Assembly: GCF_000196895.1 (NCBI RefSeq)
Contig: NC_014297.1
Location: 2,742,468-2,806,467, forward strand
Reading direction: 5' to 3'
DNA: 64,000 nucleotides
Origin: Halalkalicoccus jeotgali B3
GTDB lineage: Archaea > Halobacteriota > Halobacteria > Halobacteriales > Halalkalicoccaceae
Shown here in pieces: positions 1-8,526 of the stretch (position 1 is its first letter; each line of letters opens with the position of its first letter). Below the pieces are notes generated by a model. It made no database searches. It was not told the origin of the DNA and saw nothing but the letters and a program-made list of their open reading frames with translations. Position numbers and translations under genes: made by a program.

Positions 1-2
1 CC

Positions 3-245
3 CCCGCCGAGGCGATCGAACTGATCGAGGGCGTTGAGGCCGAGGGCGACCTCGTGGGGTTCTATCACTCGCATCCGGCGGGCCCGCCCGAACCGAGCGA
101 GACCGACGCGGCGCGGGCGGCGTGGCCGGGAGCGAGCTACGTGATCGTGGCGCTTGGCGGCGAGCCGTGCGTCGGCGCGTGGCGCTGGACGGACGGGGAC
201 GGGTTCGAGGCGGAGACGGTCGGCATGCTCCCGGCGGAGCGATAG
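3..245 (+). CDS. JAMM/MPN+ metalloprotease, desampylase-like (5' truncated)
   Basis: The frame is open from the left edge of the window, so the N-terminus is missing. The visible part carries the JAMM zinc signature His-Ser-His-Pro, seven residues, then Ser-x2-Asp (HSHPAGPPEPSETD, bases about 66-107). The upstream catalytic Glu lies outside the window. Haloarchaeal JAMM proteins of this type remove ubiquitin-like SAMP modifiers from proteins; the Trp-Pro-Gly segment and the short C-terminus resemble that group from memory. The rhodanese-domain gene 30 bases downstream on the same strand would suit a sulfur/SAMP context, but this is an inference. Other cytoplasmic JAMM proteases remain possible. 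Confidence 0.8.
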   Translation, partial: PAEAIELIEGVEAEGDLVGFYHSHPAGPPEPSETDAARAAWPGASYVIVALGGEPCVGAWRWTDGDGFEAETVGMLPAER

Positions 246-275
246 CCTCACGGGGCTCGATCCCTGAGGGCACCC

Positions 276-599
276 ATGGTCGAGGAACTCACTCCCGAGG
301 AGGTAAAGGAGAAGGTCGAAGAGGGAGAGGTACGGGTCGTCGACATCCGCTCGCCGGCCGAGTTCGAGCGGGGACACATCCCCGGCGCGATCAACGTCCC
401 GATGACCCGGCTCCCGAGCGAGATCGACCAACACGACTGGGACGGCGAGGTCGTCGTCGCCTGCCCGATCGGCAAGAGTTCGATCCAGGCCGCCAAACTC
501 ATCGGGAGCTACGAGGGCGTCGAGAACGCGAACCGGATCGCGAGCATGGAGGGTGGCTACGACGCCTGGGAGTACGACCTCGAGAGCGGCGAGGCCTGA
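276..599 (+). CDS. rhodanese-domain protein
   Basis: This is a single rhodanese domain of 107 residues, the usual length for stand-alone members. It has the CH2A-like segment DIRSPAEFERGHIPGAINVP near residues 25-45 and the active-site loop CPIGKSS (about residues 65-71), whose Cys carries the persulfide in sulfur-transfer rhodaneses. No signal peptide or membrane segment is seen, so it should be cytoplasmic. It follows the JAMM protease gene by 30 bases and is probably co-transcribed with it. The start ATG at 276 is the only sensible one before the domain. The sulfur acceptor is unknown. Confidence 0.88.
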   Translation: MVEELTPEEVKEKVEEGEVRVVDIRSPAEFERGHIPGAINVPMTRLPSEIDQHDWDGEVVVACPIGKSSIQAAKLIGSYEGVENANRIASMEGGYDAWEYDLESGEA

Positions 600-605
600 G
601 AACGC

Positions 606-1064
606 TCACTCGCCCCGGAACAGCCGGTAGGCACCCTGTCCGGTGGCGACCGGCCGCGATTCCGCGTCGGGCCCGCTCTCGAGGCGGATCTCGCTGACGC
701 CGACGCTCCCGCCCGAGCGGATGACCTCCGCGGTCGCGGTCAGATCGTCCGTGGCCCGTTCGAGGTAGTTGACGTTCAGGTTGATCGTAGCCACGCCACC
801 CTCGAACGGGTCGTCGAGGGTGGTCCGCAGGGCGAGCCCGCCCGCGGTGTCGATCAGGGTCGCGGCGACCCCGCCGTTGATCTCGGGACGCCCCTCGCTC
901 CCGCCGGGATGGACGTTGGTGAGTTTCTCGTCGTAGGGGATCGACATGACGAGACGGCCCTCCTCGAGCGCGTCGACGCGGGTGCCGAGCCAGGAGAGGT
1001 ACTCGTGGTGGTCGTCGATGTACGCCTGGAGGAACGAGCCGTCGTCGATGGGGAACTGCGTCAT
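606..1064 (-). CDS. PaaI-family hotdog thioesterase
   Basis: The 152-residue product has the length and pattern of a single hotdog-fold PaaI/YbgC-like thioesterase. The helix segment contains HPGGSEGRPEINGGVAATLID, matching the HxxGxxxGGxxxxLxD-type active-site region where hydrolysis of acyl-CoA thioesters occurs. It has no export signal. The gene is the downstream partner of the M23-like gene on the same strand (31-base gap), although no functional link is apparent. The substrate cannot be predicted. Confidence 0.85.
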   Translation of the reverse strand: MTQFPIDDGSFLQAYIDDHHEYLSWLGTRVDALEEGRLVMSIPYDEKLTNVHPGGSEGRPEINGGVAATLIDTAGGLALRTTLDDPFEGGVATINLNVNYLERATDDLTATAEVIRSGGSVGVSEIRLESGPDAESRPVATGQGAYRLFRGE

Positions 1065-1094
1065 ACTCCCACCACAGGAGCCGGCGGCTTGAAC

Positions 1095-1916
1095 TCACCG
1101 ACCCGGTCGGATCGAGACCTCGATCCGCTCGCCGACCGCGAAGTCGTGGCCCGGGCAGACGAGTTTCGCGCCCAGCGTCTCCCGACCGGCGAACAGCGAG
1201 AGCCCCGTAATCGGGTTGCCGTTCGCACGCACCTCGATGGGATCCCACGCGAGGTCGCGTCCCGTGGCGGTTCCGATCCGCTCGCCGAGCAGCGAGAGCG
1301 GTCCTGACGCCCCCGCGAGCGCCCCCGCACCCGCGTAGTGGGGCAGGCCGCCGTCTATCGCCGTTTCGCCCGAATCGTCGGCGATGCCTGCAAAGTGCTG
1401 ACCGGGTGCGGGGTGGGCCGGCGCGTCGAGGACGACGAAGGTCTCGCCGACCGCGTTCACGCGCCCCGTTCCGTCCCAGACGACCGGTTCGACACGCGCG
1501 TCGATCTCGATCGGGAGCGATCCCGACGCCCGATACGGGTTCGCGTCGGGCGCGCGAAAGCCCACGTGGAGGTGGTCGTCGACCCACGGCGCGAAAAAGC
1601 CCGCCCGAAGCGTACTCCCGAGCGGATCGCCGACTTCGACGTGATCGCCCGCCTCGACGGCGGGGTCGACGTGGAGGATCCGGGCGATTCGATCCCCGCA
1701 GTCGATCACGAGCAGGTGGTCGTGCTCGGGCGCGTAGGGTTTCGGCGGCGCACGTACCGTCCGGGTGTCGAGGACCTCGCCGGAAACGGGGCTCGGCGCG
1801 CCCTCGGCAGGGTAGAGGTCGATCGCGCGACCCCGGTCGTGGGCGGTGTACGGCGAGTTGTAGAGGCTGAATCGGGGGTAGCGCGCGAGGAGCGCCTCCG
1901 AGAGGGTCACGGCCAT
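1095..1916 (-). CDS. M23 peptidase-like (lysostaphin-fold) cytoplasmic protein
   Basis: Residues about 20-120 resemble a lysostaphin-type M23 domain: AHDRGRAIDLYP supplies a His and Asp, and DDHLHVGFR supplies the characteristic HxH strand, with a VEAGDHVEVGDPLG turn between them as in M23/biotinyl-hybrid folds. The rest of the 273 residues is an unassigned beta-rich extension. There is no signal peptide and archaea lack peptidoglycan, so a classical endopeptidase role is unlikely. The zinc site may be degenerate because the His-to-Asp spacing is longer than the usual HxxxD. The function is unknown. Confidence 0.6.
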   Translation of the reverse strand: MAVTLSEALLARYPRFSLYNSPYTAHDRGRAIDLYPAEGAPSPVSGEVLDTRTVRAPPKPYAPEHDHLLVIDCGDRIARILHVDPAVEAGDHVEVGDPLGSTLRAGFFAPWVDDHLHVGFRAPDANPYRASGSLPIEIDARVEPVVWDGTGRVNAVGETFVVLDAPAHPAPGQHFAGIADDSGETAIDGGLPHYAGAGALAGASGPLSLLGERIGTATGRDLAWDPIEVRANGNPITGLSLFAGRETLGAKLVCPGHDFAVGERIEVSIRPGR

Positions 1917-1967
1917 GACCGGGGGTTCGGGCGCGGGGGTTTAGCCCCGTCGGCTCCAACCCGTCCC

Positions 1968-2648
1968 ATGCGCGTGCTCCGAGGGCGGGCGGCGTCGATC
2001 GAGGCCGACCGGCGGGTGATACGGGAACTGCTGGAGGCGGCCGGCGAGGAGCGCGACCCCGGGGTTCGGGTCTGGACGCCACACCGCCAGCTCGCGTTCG
2101 GCCGACGGGACACGAACGAGGCCGGGTACGAAAAAGCGCGCCGTGTTGCCGAAGGACGGGGGTTCCCGGCGCTCTCCCGGAACGTCGGTGGGCGGGCGGT
2201 CGCCTACACCGGGCGGACGCTCGCGTTCGCCCACGCGATCCCGATCGACGATCCCCGAACGGGACTGGGCGAGCGATACGACGGGGCGACAGCGCGGGTG
2301 AAGCGAGCGCTCGCGGACTGCGCGGTCGCGGTCGAGCGTGGGGAGCCCCCCAACAGTTTCTGTCCCGGCGCTCACTCGCTGTCGAGCGACGGAAAGGTCG
2401 TCGGGATCGCCCAGCGGATCACCTCGCGGGCGGCGCTCGTCTCGGGGATCGTCGTCGTCACGGATCGCGAGGAGATCGCGGGCGTTCTATCCCCCGTTTA
2501 CGACGCCCTCTCGATCCCCTTCGACCCCGTTTCAGTAGGAAGCGTCGCGCAGGCGGGCGGGCCGGACGACCCCGAGCGGGTCGCGCGGGCCATCGAGGGA
2601 GAACTGGTCGGCGACGACCGAATCGAGGTCGAGCGGATCGACGGGTGA
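1968..2648 (+). CDS. lipoate-protein ligase A-like (BPL/LPL catalytic domain) protein
   Basis: A protein of 226 residues with a BPL/LPL acyltransferase layout. Near residue 70 there is RNVGGRAVAYTG, equivalent to the RRxGGGxVxHD strand, and near residues 130-145 SSDGKVVGIAQRI, equivalent to the GRKIxGxAQ stretch whose Lys is the invariant catalytic residue. The family attaches lipoate or octanoate (or biotin) to E2 and related proteins. The ATG at 1968 was chosen because it starts the family-like N-terminus; the frame upstream is antisense to the neighbouring gene. The acyl substrate is not decided by the sequence. Confidence 0.75.
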   Translation: MRVLRGRAASIEADRRVIRELLEAAGEERDPGVRVWTPHRQLAFGRRDTNEAGYEKARRVAEGRGFPALSRNVGGRAVAYTGRTLAFAHAIPIDDPRTGLGERYDGATARVKRALADCAVAVERGEPPNSFCPGAHSLSSDGKVVGIAQRITSRAALVSGIVVVTDREEIAGVLSPVYDALSIPFDPVSVGSVAQAGGPDDPERVARAIEGELVGDDRIEVERIDG

Positions 2649-2723
2649 GACGGCCCACACGGGAACGGGCGGCCCCCGGACGGACCCGCGGCACTTACGA
2701 CCCGTCGACTCACTCTACCGCGT

Positions 2724-4025
2724 ATGCTCATCACGAACGCCACGCTGGCCGACGGCCGGACCGTCGACGTCCGGATCGAGGGCGAGCGGATCGGCGCCGT
2801 AAAACCGCAACTCCCGGGCGAACCCGACGTGGACGCGACCGGTAAACTCCTCATGCCCGGCGCGATCGACGCCCACGTCCACTTTCGCGAACCCGGCTTT
2901 CCACACAAGGAGACGTGGGAGACGGGGTCGCAAAGCGCCGCCGCGGGCGGGGTCACGACGGTCGTGGACCAGCCCAACACCGACCCGCCGACGGTCGACG
3001 GGGCGAGCTTCGACGCGAAGGCCGAACTGGCCCGCGAGTCGTACGTCGACTACGGGATCAACGGCGGCGTCACCGAGGGGTGGGATCCCGACGAACTGTT
3101 CTCCCGGCCCGTCTTCGCGCTCGGGGAGGTCTTTCTGGCGGACTCGACCGGCGAGATGGGGATCGGGACGGAGCTGTTCGAGCGGGCGGTCGAGCGCGCT
3201 GCCCACGAGGACACGGTCGTGACCGTCCACGCCGAGGACGCGACCCGCTTCGACCGGAGGGCGCTCGAAGCCGCGGGCGACGGAATCGGCCGCGAGGGCG
3301 ACGCCGACGCCTGGAGCGCCTTCCGGAGCGCCGCGGCCGAGACCGCGGCCGTCGAACTGGCCTGCGAGGTCGGCGCCCGGAGCGACGCCGCGATCCACAT
3401 CGCCCACACCTCCACGCCCGAGGGGATCGACGCCGCCGTGAGGGCGGGCGCGACCTGCGAAGTCTGTCCCCACCACCTGTTTCTCTCCCGGGACGACCTT
3501 GAGGAACTGGGCACCCTCGGCCGAATGAACCCGCCGCTCAGAAGCGAGGAACGGCGGGAAGCGGTATTCGAGCGGGTCCGTGACGGCACTGTCGATATCG
3601 TCGCGACGGACCACGCGCCCCACACCCGCGAGGAGAAGGAGGCCGGGATACGGGAAGCGCCGAGCGGGGTGCCCGGCGTCGAGACGATGGTCCCCCTCCT
3701 GTTGGCGGCGGCCGAACGCGGCGAGTTCGCCCGCGAGCGCGTGCGCGATCTGGTCGCAACGAACCCCGCGCGGGTCTTCTGTCTGCCCCGGAAGGGGAAA
3801 ATCGAGGAGGGGATGGATGCGGATTTGGCGCTGTACGATCCCGACCGGATCGAGGCGATCCACGGGGAGTCCCTGCACTCGAAGGCGGACTGGACCCCCT
3901 TCGAAGGACACGAGGGGGTCTTCCCGGAACTGACGCTGGTCCGCGGAACGGTCGTCTACGATCACGGTAAAGAGGGTGAAAACGGGGAGTTCGGCCGACC
4001 GGCCGGTCGGAACGTCCGGCGGTAG
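2724..4025 (+). CDS. pyrC: dihydroorotase
   Basis: An amidohydrolase of 433 residues, typical for class I dihydroorotase, which cyclises carbamoyl-aspartate to dihydroorotate in pyrimidine biosynthesis. Metal-site motifs appear in order: DAHVHFREPG near residue 50, TVHAEDATR near 168, HIAHTSTPEG near 225, CPHHLFLS near 248, and ATDHAPHTREEKE near 295. The Arg and downstream residues of HVHFREPG are the expected substrate contacts. Allantoinase and hydantoinase are the alternatives in the superfamily, but the motif set and single-copy setting fit PyrC best. It appears monocistronic, with its start 75 bases after the lipoate-ligase-like gene. Confidence 0.93.
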   Translation: MLITNATLADGRTVDVRIEGERIGAVKPQLPGEPDVDATGKLLMPGAIDAHVHFREPGFPHKETWETGSQSAAAGGVTTVVDQPNTDPPTVDGASFDAKAELARESYVDYGINGGVTEGWDPDELFSRPVFALGEVFLADSTGEMGIGTELFERAVERAAHEDTVVTVHAEDATRFDRRALEAAGDGIGREGDADAWSAFRSAAAETAAVELACEVGARSDAAIHIAHTSTPEGIDAAVRAGATCEVCPHHLFLSRDDLEELGTLGRMNPPLRSEERREAVFERVRDGTVDIVATDHAPHTREEKEAGIREAPSGVPGVETMVPLLLAAAERGEFARERVRDLVATNPARVFCLPRKGKIEEGMDADLALYDPDRIEAIHGESLHSKADWTPFEGHEGVFPELTLVRGTVVYDHGKEGENGEFGRPAGRNVRR

Positions 4026-4030
4026 CCGGC

Positions 4031-4762
4031 CTATTCGAGGTCCTCCCCGCAGTGGGGACAGACGTCGTGGTCGTGGCCGGTCTCCTCGGTACGAAAGCGC
4101 TCGCTGGAGCGCCGGACGTCCCGCATCACCTCCGAGATGCGGTCCTCGACGTCGAGTTCCTCGGTGGCAGCCAGATCCGTTCCCTCGACCTCCAGCAGGA
4201 ATTTGGCGATCTCGGTGACCTCGTACATCAACTCGTCGAGCTCCTCGGCGGTGAAAAAGCCGCTCATCGCGCCGTAGAGGAAGGTCGCGCCGGATTTGGT
4301 GACCTTCTCCTCGAAGGCGGCCCGCGCCTGGTTGACCGCCTGCGGGGAGTAGGTGTCGGTCATGAAGGGGACCAGTTCGGGCAGGTTCTCGCCGATCTTG
4401 GTCATCTCGACGCCCGTCTCGGTTCGAAAGTCCGCACACAATCGAGCGATGGCCCACTCGCGGGCGGTGACGTAGGTGCGATCGCGCAGGAAGCCGTTGA
4501 CCCGGTCGTAGGCCGCCCCGTCCATCTTCGTAAAGCGGGCATAGCGGCGGACGTCGTCGGGAACATCCCGACGATCCGACGACCCGGACGGATCGTCGAC
4601 GTCATCGGGGGCGGCCCGATCGGCGCCCGAGTCGTCTGCCTCGGCGACGTCGGCGGGTCGGATCCGAGCTGCCGGGGACCCCTCCGGTCGGTCGCCGGTT
4701 TCGGGGGAGTCCTCGGCCTGGCGTGGCTCGTCGACGGGGTCGGAGGGCGGTCGGTCGGACAT
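4031..4762 (-). CDS. conserved haloarchaeal protein (DUF5806-like) with C-terminal zinc-knuckle-like CxxC
   Basis: The 243-residue product has a disordered acidic N-terminus (about residues 1-65, rich in D, P, E, S). A conserved helical region follows, beginning near DDVRRYARFTKMDGAAYDRV, then a C-terminus ending in DHDVCPHCGEDLE, a half zinc-finger. The middle region is what I remember as DUF5806, a haloarchaeal family without assigned function; I have not verified the name. It has no membrane helices. The ATG at 4762 sits at the end of a short gap before the divergent UspA gene. Function is unknown. Confidence 0.75.
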   Translation of the reverse strand: MSDRPPSDPVDEPRQAEDSPETGDRPEGSPAARIRPADVAEADDSGADRAAPDDVDDPSGSSDRRDVPDDVRRYARFTKMDGAAYDRVNGFLRDRTYVTAREWAIARLCADFRTETGVEMTKIGENLPELVPFMTDTYSPQAVNQARAAFEEKVTKSGATFLYGAMSGFFTAEELDELMYEVTEIAKFLLEVEGTDLAATEELDVEDRISEVMRDVRRSSERFRTEETGHDHDVCPHCGEDLE

Positions 4763-4837
4763 GGGGTGGCTTTCGGAGCCGGGGGAAAAAGCGTATCGCC
4801 CGGTAGGCTTTTGCGAGGAGCCCGCGAACCGCCGGCC

Positions 4838-5206
4838 ATGAAACTGCTGTTGGGCATCGGCGGGAGCGACGACTCTTGGCACGCGCTCACACAGACCGCA
4901 GAGCGCGCCGCCGAGGCGGGGGACTCGCTGACGGTCGCGATCCTCGAGAACCCCGACTCGGAGATGGCTCCCGAGGCCATCGAGGGGAAAGTCGAGGAGA
5001 CGCTCGACGAATACGACCTCGAGGCCGAGGTGCGCCACGTCGAGGGCGACCCCGGCGCGATGCTCGTCGAGATCGGCGACGGTGAGGGCTACGATCAGAT
5101 CGTGCTCGGCGGCGGGCAGCGAAGCCCGATGGGGAAGATCCGGGTCGGGCAGGTCGCGGAGTTCGTCGTGTTGAACGCCGAAACCAGCGTCACCCTCGTG
5201 AGATAG
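4838..5206 (+). CDS. UspA-type universal stress protein (short form)
   Basis: A single Usp domain of 122 residues. It opens with MKLLLGIGGSDDSWHAL, the usual first strand plus Asp/Ser loop, and ends with GGGQRSPMGKIRVGQVAEFVV, equivalent to the Gx2Gx9G(S/T) nucleotide-binding loop, although here the Gly/Ser pattern is partly altered. Usp proteins bind ATP or AMP in many cases and respond to stress. The GNAT gene starts directly after its stop codon, so the two are co-transcribed. Three further UspA proteins are encoded in this window (at 5731, 6263 and 41924). Confidence 0.85.
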   Translation: MKLLLGIGGSDDSWHALTQTAERAAEAGDSLTVAILENPDSEMAPEAIEGKVEETLDEYDLEAEVRHVEGDPGAMLVEIGDGEGYDQIVLGGGQRSPMGKIRVGQVAEFVVLNAETSVTLVR

Positions 5207-5734
5207 ATGGCCGAGTACGACTACCCCGAGGAGGCCGCCGGCCCGTTCGAGGCACCCCCAATCGAGTTCGAGGACCGGGAGGGGCGCTCGATAGAGATCC
5301 GCGTCTACGACGAGGGGCGGGACTTCGATGCGCTGTGTGAGATGTACGATACCTTCGACCCCGCCGACCGGGCACAGGGGATCCCGCCGGCCCGCGAGGA
5401 GCGGGTCCGAAGCTGGCTCGACGTGATCCTCGGGGAAGGACAGGACGTCGTCGCGGCCCACGGAGAGCGGGTCGTCGGCCACGCCACCCTCGTCCCCGAC
5501 GGCGACGTGGCGACCGAACTCGCGATCTTCGTCCACCAGGACTACCAGGGCGCGGGCATCGGTTCGCGGCTCATCCGCGCGCTGCTTGGCTACGGCGCTC
5601 GGACAGGCATCGAGAAGGTCTGGCTGACCGTCGAGCGCTGGAACCACCCCGCGGTCACCCTCTACGAGTCGGTGGGCTTCGAGTCCAGTAGCGTCGAGAG
5701 CTTCGAACTGGAGATGACGCTCCGTCTCGACTAG
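5207..5734 (+). CDS. GNAT-family N-acetyltransferase
   Basis: A 175-residue GNAT domain with the acetyl-CoA binding motif A in ELAIFVHQDYQGAGIGSRLI (Q-x-x-G-x-G at about residues 115-120) and the motif B region ending in YESVGFESS. The first 35 residues form an extra N-terminal segment. Its ATG abuts the stop of the UspA gene with no spacing, which indicates translational coupling. Such pairs of Usp and acetyltransferase suggest, but do not prove, acetylation-linked stress regulation. The substrate is unknown. Confidence 0.85.
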   Translation: MAEYDYPEEAAGPFEAPPIEFEDREGRSIEIRVYDEGRDFDALCEMYDTFDPADRAQGIPPAREERVRSWLDVILGEGQDVVAAHGERVVGHATLVPDGDVATELAIFVHQDYQGAGIGSRLIRALLGYGARTGIEKVWLTVERWNHPAVTLYESVGFESSSVESFELEMTLRLD

Positions 5735-6183
5735 GTCGAGAGGACCGGCTGGCTCGCATACAGCAGGACGTACTCGGCGGCGCGCTCTAAGACGTCGCCG
5801 GGCCCGTCGGTCGAGGGCTCGCGTGGAATGACGAGGAAGTCCGCATCGACCTCTTCGGCGCAGTCGAGGACGGCGCTGCCGGGGTGGCGGGTTTTCTGGG
5901 TCCTCGAAAAGCCATAGGCCGACGAGGAGGTCACCTCGACGCCGGTTCCCGCCGCGGTCTCGCTTGCGGCCTCGGCGAAGGCCTCGGCCTCGCTCGCGAC
6001 GGCCTCGCGGTCGACGGTGTCGGTCTCGATCCCCCTGACGAGTTCCTCCCCGAGCACGTAGACGACGTGGACGGCGGCGTCGTACTTCTCGGCGATTTCG
6101 ACGGCATACTCGATCGCGGTGACGGACTCGTCGCTACCATCGACCGGGACGAGGACGGTCTCGACGAACAGTGGCTCGCTCAT
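5731..6183 (-). CDS. UspA-type universal stress protein
   Basis: A 150-residue Usp domain. It begins VETVLVPVDGSDESVTAIEYA, the classic beta-strand and Asp-Gly-Ser loop, and ends with a variant of the nucleotide loop (REPSTDGPGDVLERAAEYVLL) that lacks the full Gx2Gx9GS consensus. It may therefore bind nucleotide weakly or not at all. The start at 6183 gives the family-like N-terminus, while the longer frame adds an unlikely leader. It is divergent from the next UspA gene and overlaps the GNAT stop by four bases in convergent orientation. Confidence 0.85.
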   Translation of the reverse strand: MSEPLFVETVLVPVDGSDESVTAIEYAVEIAEKYDAAVHVVYVLGEELVRGIETDTVDREAVASEAEAFAEAASETAAGTGVEVTSSSAYGFSRTQKTRHPGSAVLDCAEEVDADFLVIPREPSTDGPGDVLERAAEYVLLYASQPVLST

Positions 6184-6233
6184 AGCTATCCCTGCGTTAC
6201 CCCTCCCCAAAAACCCATCTCCCAACGGGTGGT

Positions 6234-6240
6234 TTTATTC
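6234..6240 (+). promoter_or_regulatory. TATA box of the UspA gene at 6263
   Basis: An AT-rich TTTTATT stands in an otherwise GC-rich spacer, 22 bases before the ATG. That distance predicts an essentially leaderless transcript, which is common in haloarchaea. It is assigned by position and composition only. Confidence 0.55.
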
Positions 6241-6262
6241 TCGCGGGGGCAGTAGCTCCGCC

Positions 6263-6721
6263 ATGTTCGATAGCGTCGTCATCGCCACTGACGGCTCCGA
6301 GAGCGGCAAGCGGGCGGTCAGCGTGGCGCTGGATTTCGCCGCGCGCTTCGGGGCGACCGTCCACGCGCTGTACGTCGTCGACGCCACGGAGGTCGAGGCC
6401 TCCCCCGACGGCCTCCGCGAGGACCTCCGGGTGGCCCTCGAACGCGACGGCGAGAGCGCGCTCGAATCCATCAGCGAAGCGGGCGGCGACGTGATCACGA
6501 GCGTCCGCGAGGGCCGCCCCGTCGTGGAGATCTGCGCGTACGCCCGCGAGCACGACGTCGACGTCGTCGCCACCGGTACGCGCGGTCGCCACGGCGAGAA
6601 CCGCCTCCTGCTCGGCAGCGTCGCCGAGGGTGTCGTCCGGACCTGCCCGGTGCCCGTCCTGACGGTCCGCCAGCTCGAAACCGCGGGCGACGGGGCCACG
6701 AACGGAGCGAACGCGGTCTGA
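6263..6721 (+). CDS. UspA-type universal stress protein (nucleotide-binding form)
   Basis: A complete Usp domain of 152 residues with both hallmarks: VVIATDGSESGKRAV at the N-terminus and GTRGRHGENRLLLGSVAEGV near residues 108-127, which fits the Gx2Gx9G(S) ATP-binding loop. Unlike the two neighbouring paralogues it therefore probably binds ATP. It ends with an acidic, disordered tail. It is divergently transcribed from the UspA gene at 5731-6183. Confidence 0.9.
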   Translation: MFDSVVIATDGSESGKRAVSVALDFAARFGATVHALYVVDATEVEASPDGLREDLRVALERDGESALESISEAGGDVITSVREGRPVVEICAYAREHDVDVVATGTRGRHGENRLLLGSVAEGVVRTCPVPVLTVRQLETAGDGATNGANAV

Positions 6722-6769
6722 AGGGGGTGAAACCGGGGACCCTTTGACCCCGCGTGTGTTCGTCCCCGT

Positions 6770-7900
6770 ATGGACGACGCTCTCATCGACGAGTTGCCCC
6801 TCGCACGGAAGTCGGTTCTTCCGGGCGCGGGATTCTTCTACCCCGACGAGTTCGAGGAGGCCGCCGAGGACGCCGCCGCCGAGGAGGCTCTCGCCGGCGT
6901 CGAAACCGTCGTGATCGCGGATCCCGACGCCGACGGGCTGGCCTGCGTGGCGATCCTCCGTGCGGTCTACGGCGAGGCCGCGTTACTCCCGACCGGTCCC
7001 CACGAGATCGAAGACTCCCTACAGCGGGTCGCCGAGTACGGCGAGGACGGACTCCGATTGTTCGTCTGTGATCTGTGTCCCGATAAGTACGAGTACGTCG
7101 GGACGGAGCTCGCGGCCGCACTCGAGACCGCAGGCGAGACCCGCTGGTTCGACCACCACCAGTGGGACGCCGAGGTAGCGAAACGCGTCCGGGAGGCCGG
7201 TACGGAGCTCGTCGTCGGCGACTCCGACGAGGAGTGTACCGCCGACGTGGCCGTGCGCGCGCTCGAGGCCGAGGTGCCCCGCCATCTGGTCGAACTGGCC
7301 GCCGTGACCCGCGATCACGACCTCTGGCTCCGCGAGGACCCACGAAGCGACGATCTGGCGGACTTCTCGTACTGGAGCGAGCCCGAGGACTACGTGGAGA
7401 TCGTCGCCGAACACGGTCCGGATCTGCCCGAGGAGGTACTGGAGTTCCTCGCCGAGAAGCGCGTCGAAAAGGAGGCCCTGATCGATCTGGCGGTCAAGCG
7501 AAGCGAGACCAAGGAGATCGGTCCGTGGACGGTGGGTGTCACCTACGGGCGCTGTTCGCAAAACGAGGTCGCAGAAGCCATGCGCGAGGCGGGCGCGGAC
7601 GCCTCGGTGATCGTCAAGCCCGCTGGAAGCGCCTCCATCCGGGGTACAGAAGGGTTTGAGCGGTGTCACGAGGTCGCCGGACAGGTCAACGGCGGCGGGC
7701 ATCCGAAGGCCGCGGGCTGCAAACCCGACATCTACGAGGACATGCTCGATTACGCCCACCACTGGACGACCCGCGGGGCGGTAACCAAACGAGTGATCCT
7801 CGATGCCTTCGGGGCGCTCGCCGAGGAAGAAGAACGGGCGGGAGTCGAGGAGGGCCCCGAAGTGGGGACCGACGAAACCGGATCAGCCCTCGAGGAGTGA
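6770..7900 (+). CDS. DHH/DHHA1-family phosphoesterase
   Basis: A 376-residue protein with the DHH phosphoesterase core: IADPDADGLACVAIL (DxDxDG-like metal site, residues about 47-60), CDLCPDKY (second Asp), WFDHHQW (the DHH motif) and, near residue 310, VNGGGHPKAAG, the DHHA1 substrate loop. The family includes RecJ-type and NrnA/GdpP-type exonucleases or cyclic-dinucleotide hydrolases. It has no membrane or CBS domain, so a RecJ-like or nanoRNase role is plausible. The end overlaps the convergent GNAT gene by 18 bases. Confidence 0.85.
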   Translation: MDDALIDELPLARKSVLPGAGFFYPDEFEEAAEDAAAEEALAGVETVVIADPDADGLACVAILRAVYGEAALLPTGPHEIEDSLQRVAEYGEDGLRLFVCDLCPDKYEYVGTELAAALETAGETRWFDHHQWDAEVAKRVREAGTELVVGDSDEECTADVAVRALEAEVPRHLVELAAVTRDHDLWLREDPRSDDLADFSYWSEPEDYVEIVAEHGPDLPEEVLEFLAEKRVEKEALIDLAVKRSETKEIGPWTVGVTYGRCSQNEVAEAMREAGADASVIVKPAGSASIRGTEGFERCHEVAGQVNGGGHPKAAGCKPDIYEDMLDYAHHWTTRGAVTKRVILDAFGALAEEEERAGVEEGPEVGTDETGSALEE

Positions 7901-8473
7901 CGCGCCGGTCCCGACGGCGCGCTCGACGGTCGCGGCGTCGAGTGCCGGATACGGGGTCGGCGGGTCCGGGTCCGTCGGTCGCTCGGCGAGCGCACGTTCG
8001 TACCACCGGACGTCGTGCCACTCCCCGTCCTTGTGGCCGACGTCGTGATACGTGCCGACCGGTTCGAACCCCATCGACTCGTGGAAGGCGGTGCTCGCGG
8101 GGTTCGGCAGGGAGATTCCCGCGTAGGCGTTGAGAAAGCCCTGTTCGCCCGCCAGCGCGAACAGCGCGCCGTAGAGTGCGCGGGCGATCCCGCGGCGGTG
8201 GTAGGCGGGATCGACGTAGACCGAGACGTCGATCGACCAGCGGTAGGCCTCGCGCTCGCGGTGGGACGTGGCGTAAGCGTAGCCGATGACGTCCCCGTCG
8301 GTACAGACGAGCCACGGGTGGCGCTCGGTCGTCGTGGCGATGCGGGTGCCGACCTCGGTGGCGGTCGGCGGGCGGGTCTCGAAGGAAACGGCAGACTCCT
8401 CGACGAACGGGGCGTAGATCCGGCGGATCGCGGGCGCATCGTCCGCGGTCGCAGGCCGAAGCGTCGGCGTCAT
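7883..8473 (-). CDS. GNAT-family acetyltransferase, phosphinothricin/MnaT-like
   Basis: The 196-residue sequence begins TLRPATADDAPAIRRIYAPFV and contains SFETRPPTATEVGTRI. These are typical of the phosphinothricin N-acetyltransferase (Pat/MnaT) subgroup, which acetylates small amines or methionine derivatives. The acetyl-CoA loop is YHRRGIARALYGALF near residue 90. The C-terminal 25 residues extend beyond the fold and overlap the convergent DHH gene. The actual substrate in this organism is unknown. Confidence 0.85.
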   Translation of the reverse strand: MTPTLRPATADDAPAIRRIYAPFVEESAVSFETRPPTATEVGTRIATTTERHPWLVCTDGDVIGYAYATSHREREAYRWSIDVSVYVDPAYHRRGIARALYGALFALAGEQGFLNAYAGISLPNPASTAFHESMGFEPVGTYHDVGHKDGEWHDVRWYERALAERPTDPDPPTPYPALDAATVERAVGTGASLLEG

Positions 8474-8526
8474 ACGTCCCGCTCACGGCGGACCGCGAAA
8501 AATCCCCCCGCTCAGTCCGAGGGCGC

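Noticed and set aside
499-2082. 527-codon minus-strand open frame
   Set aside because: Arg/Pro-rich composition and overlap with the thioesterase and M23-like genes show it to be a shadow.
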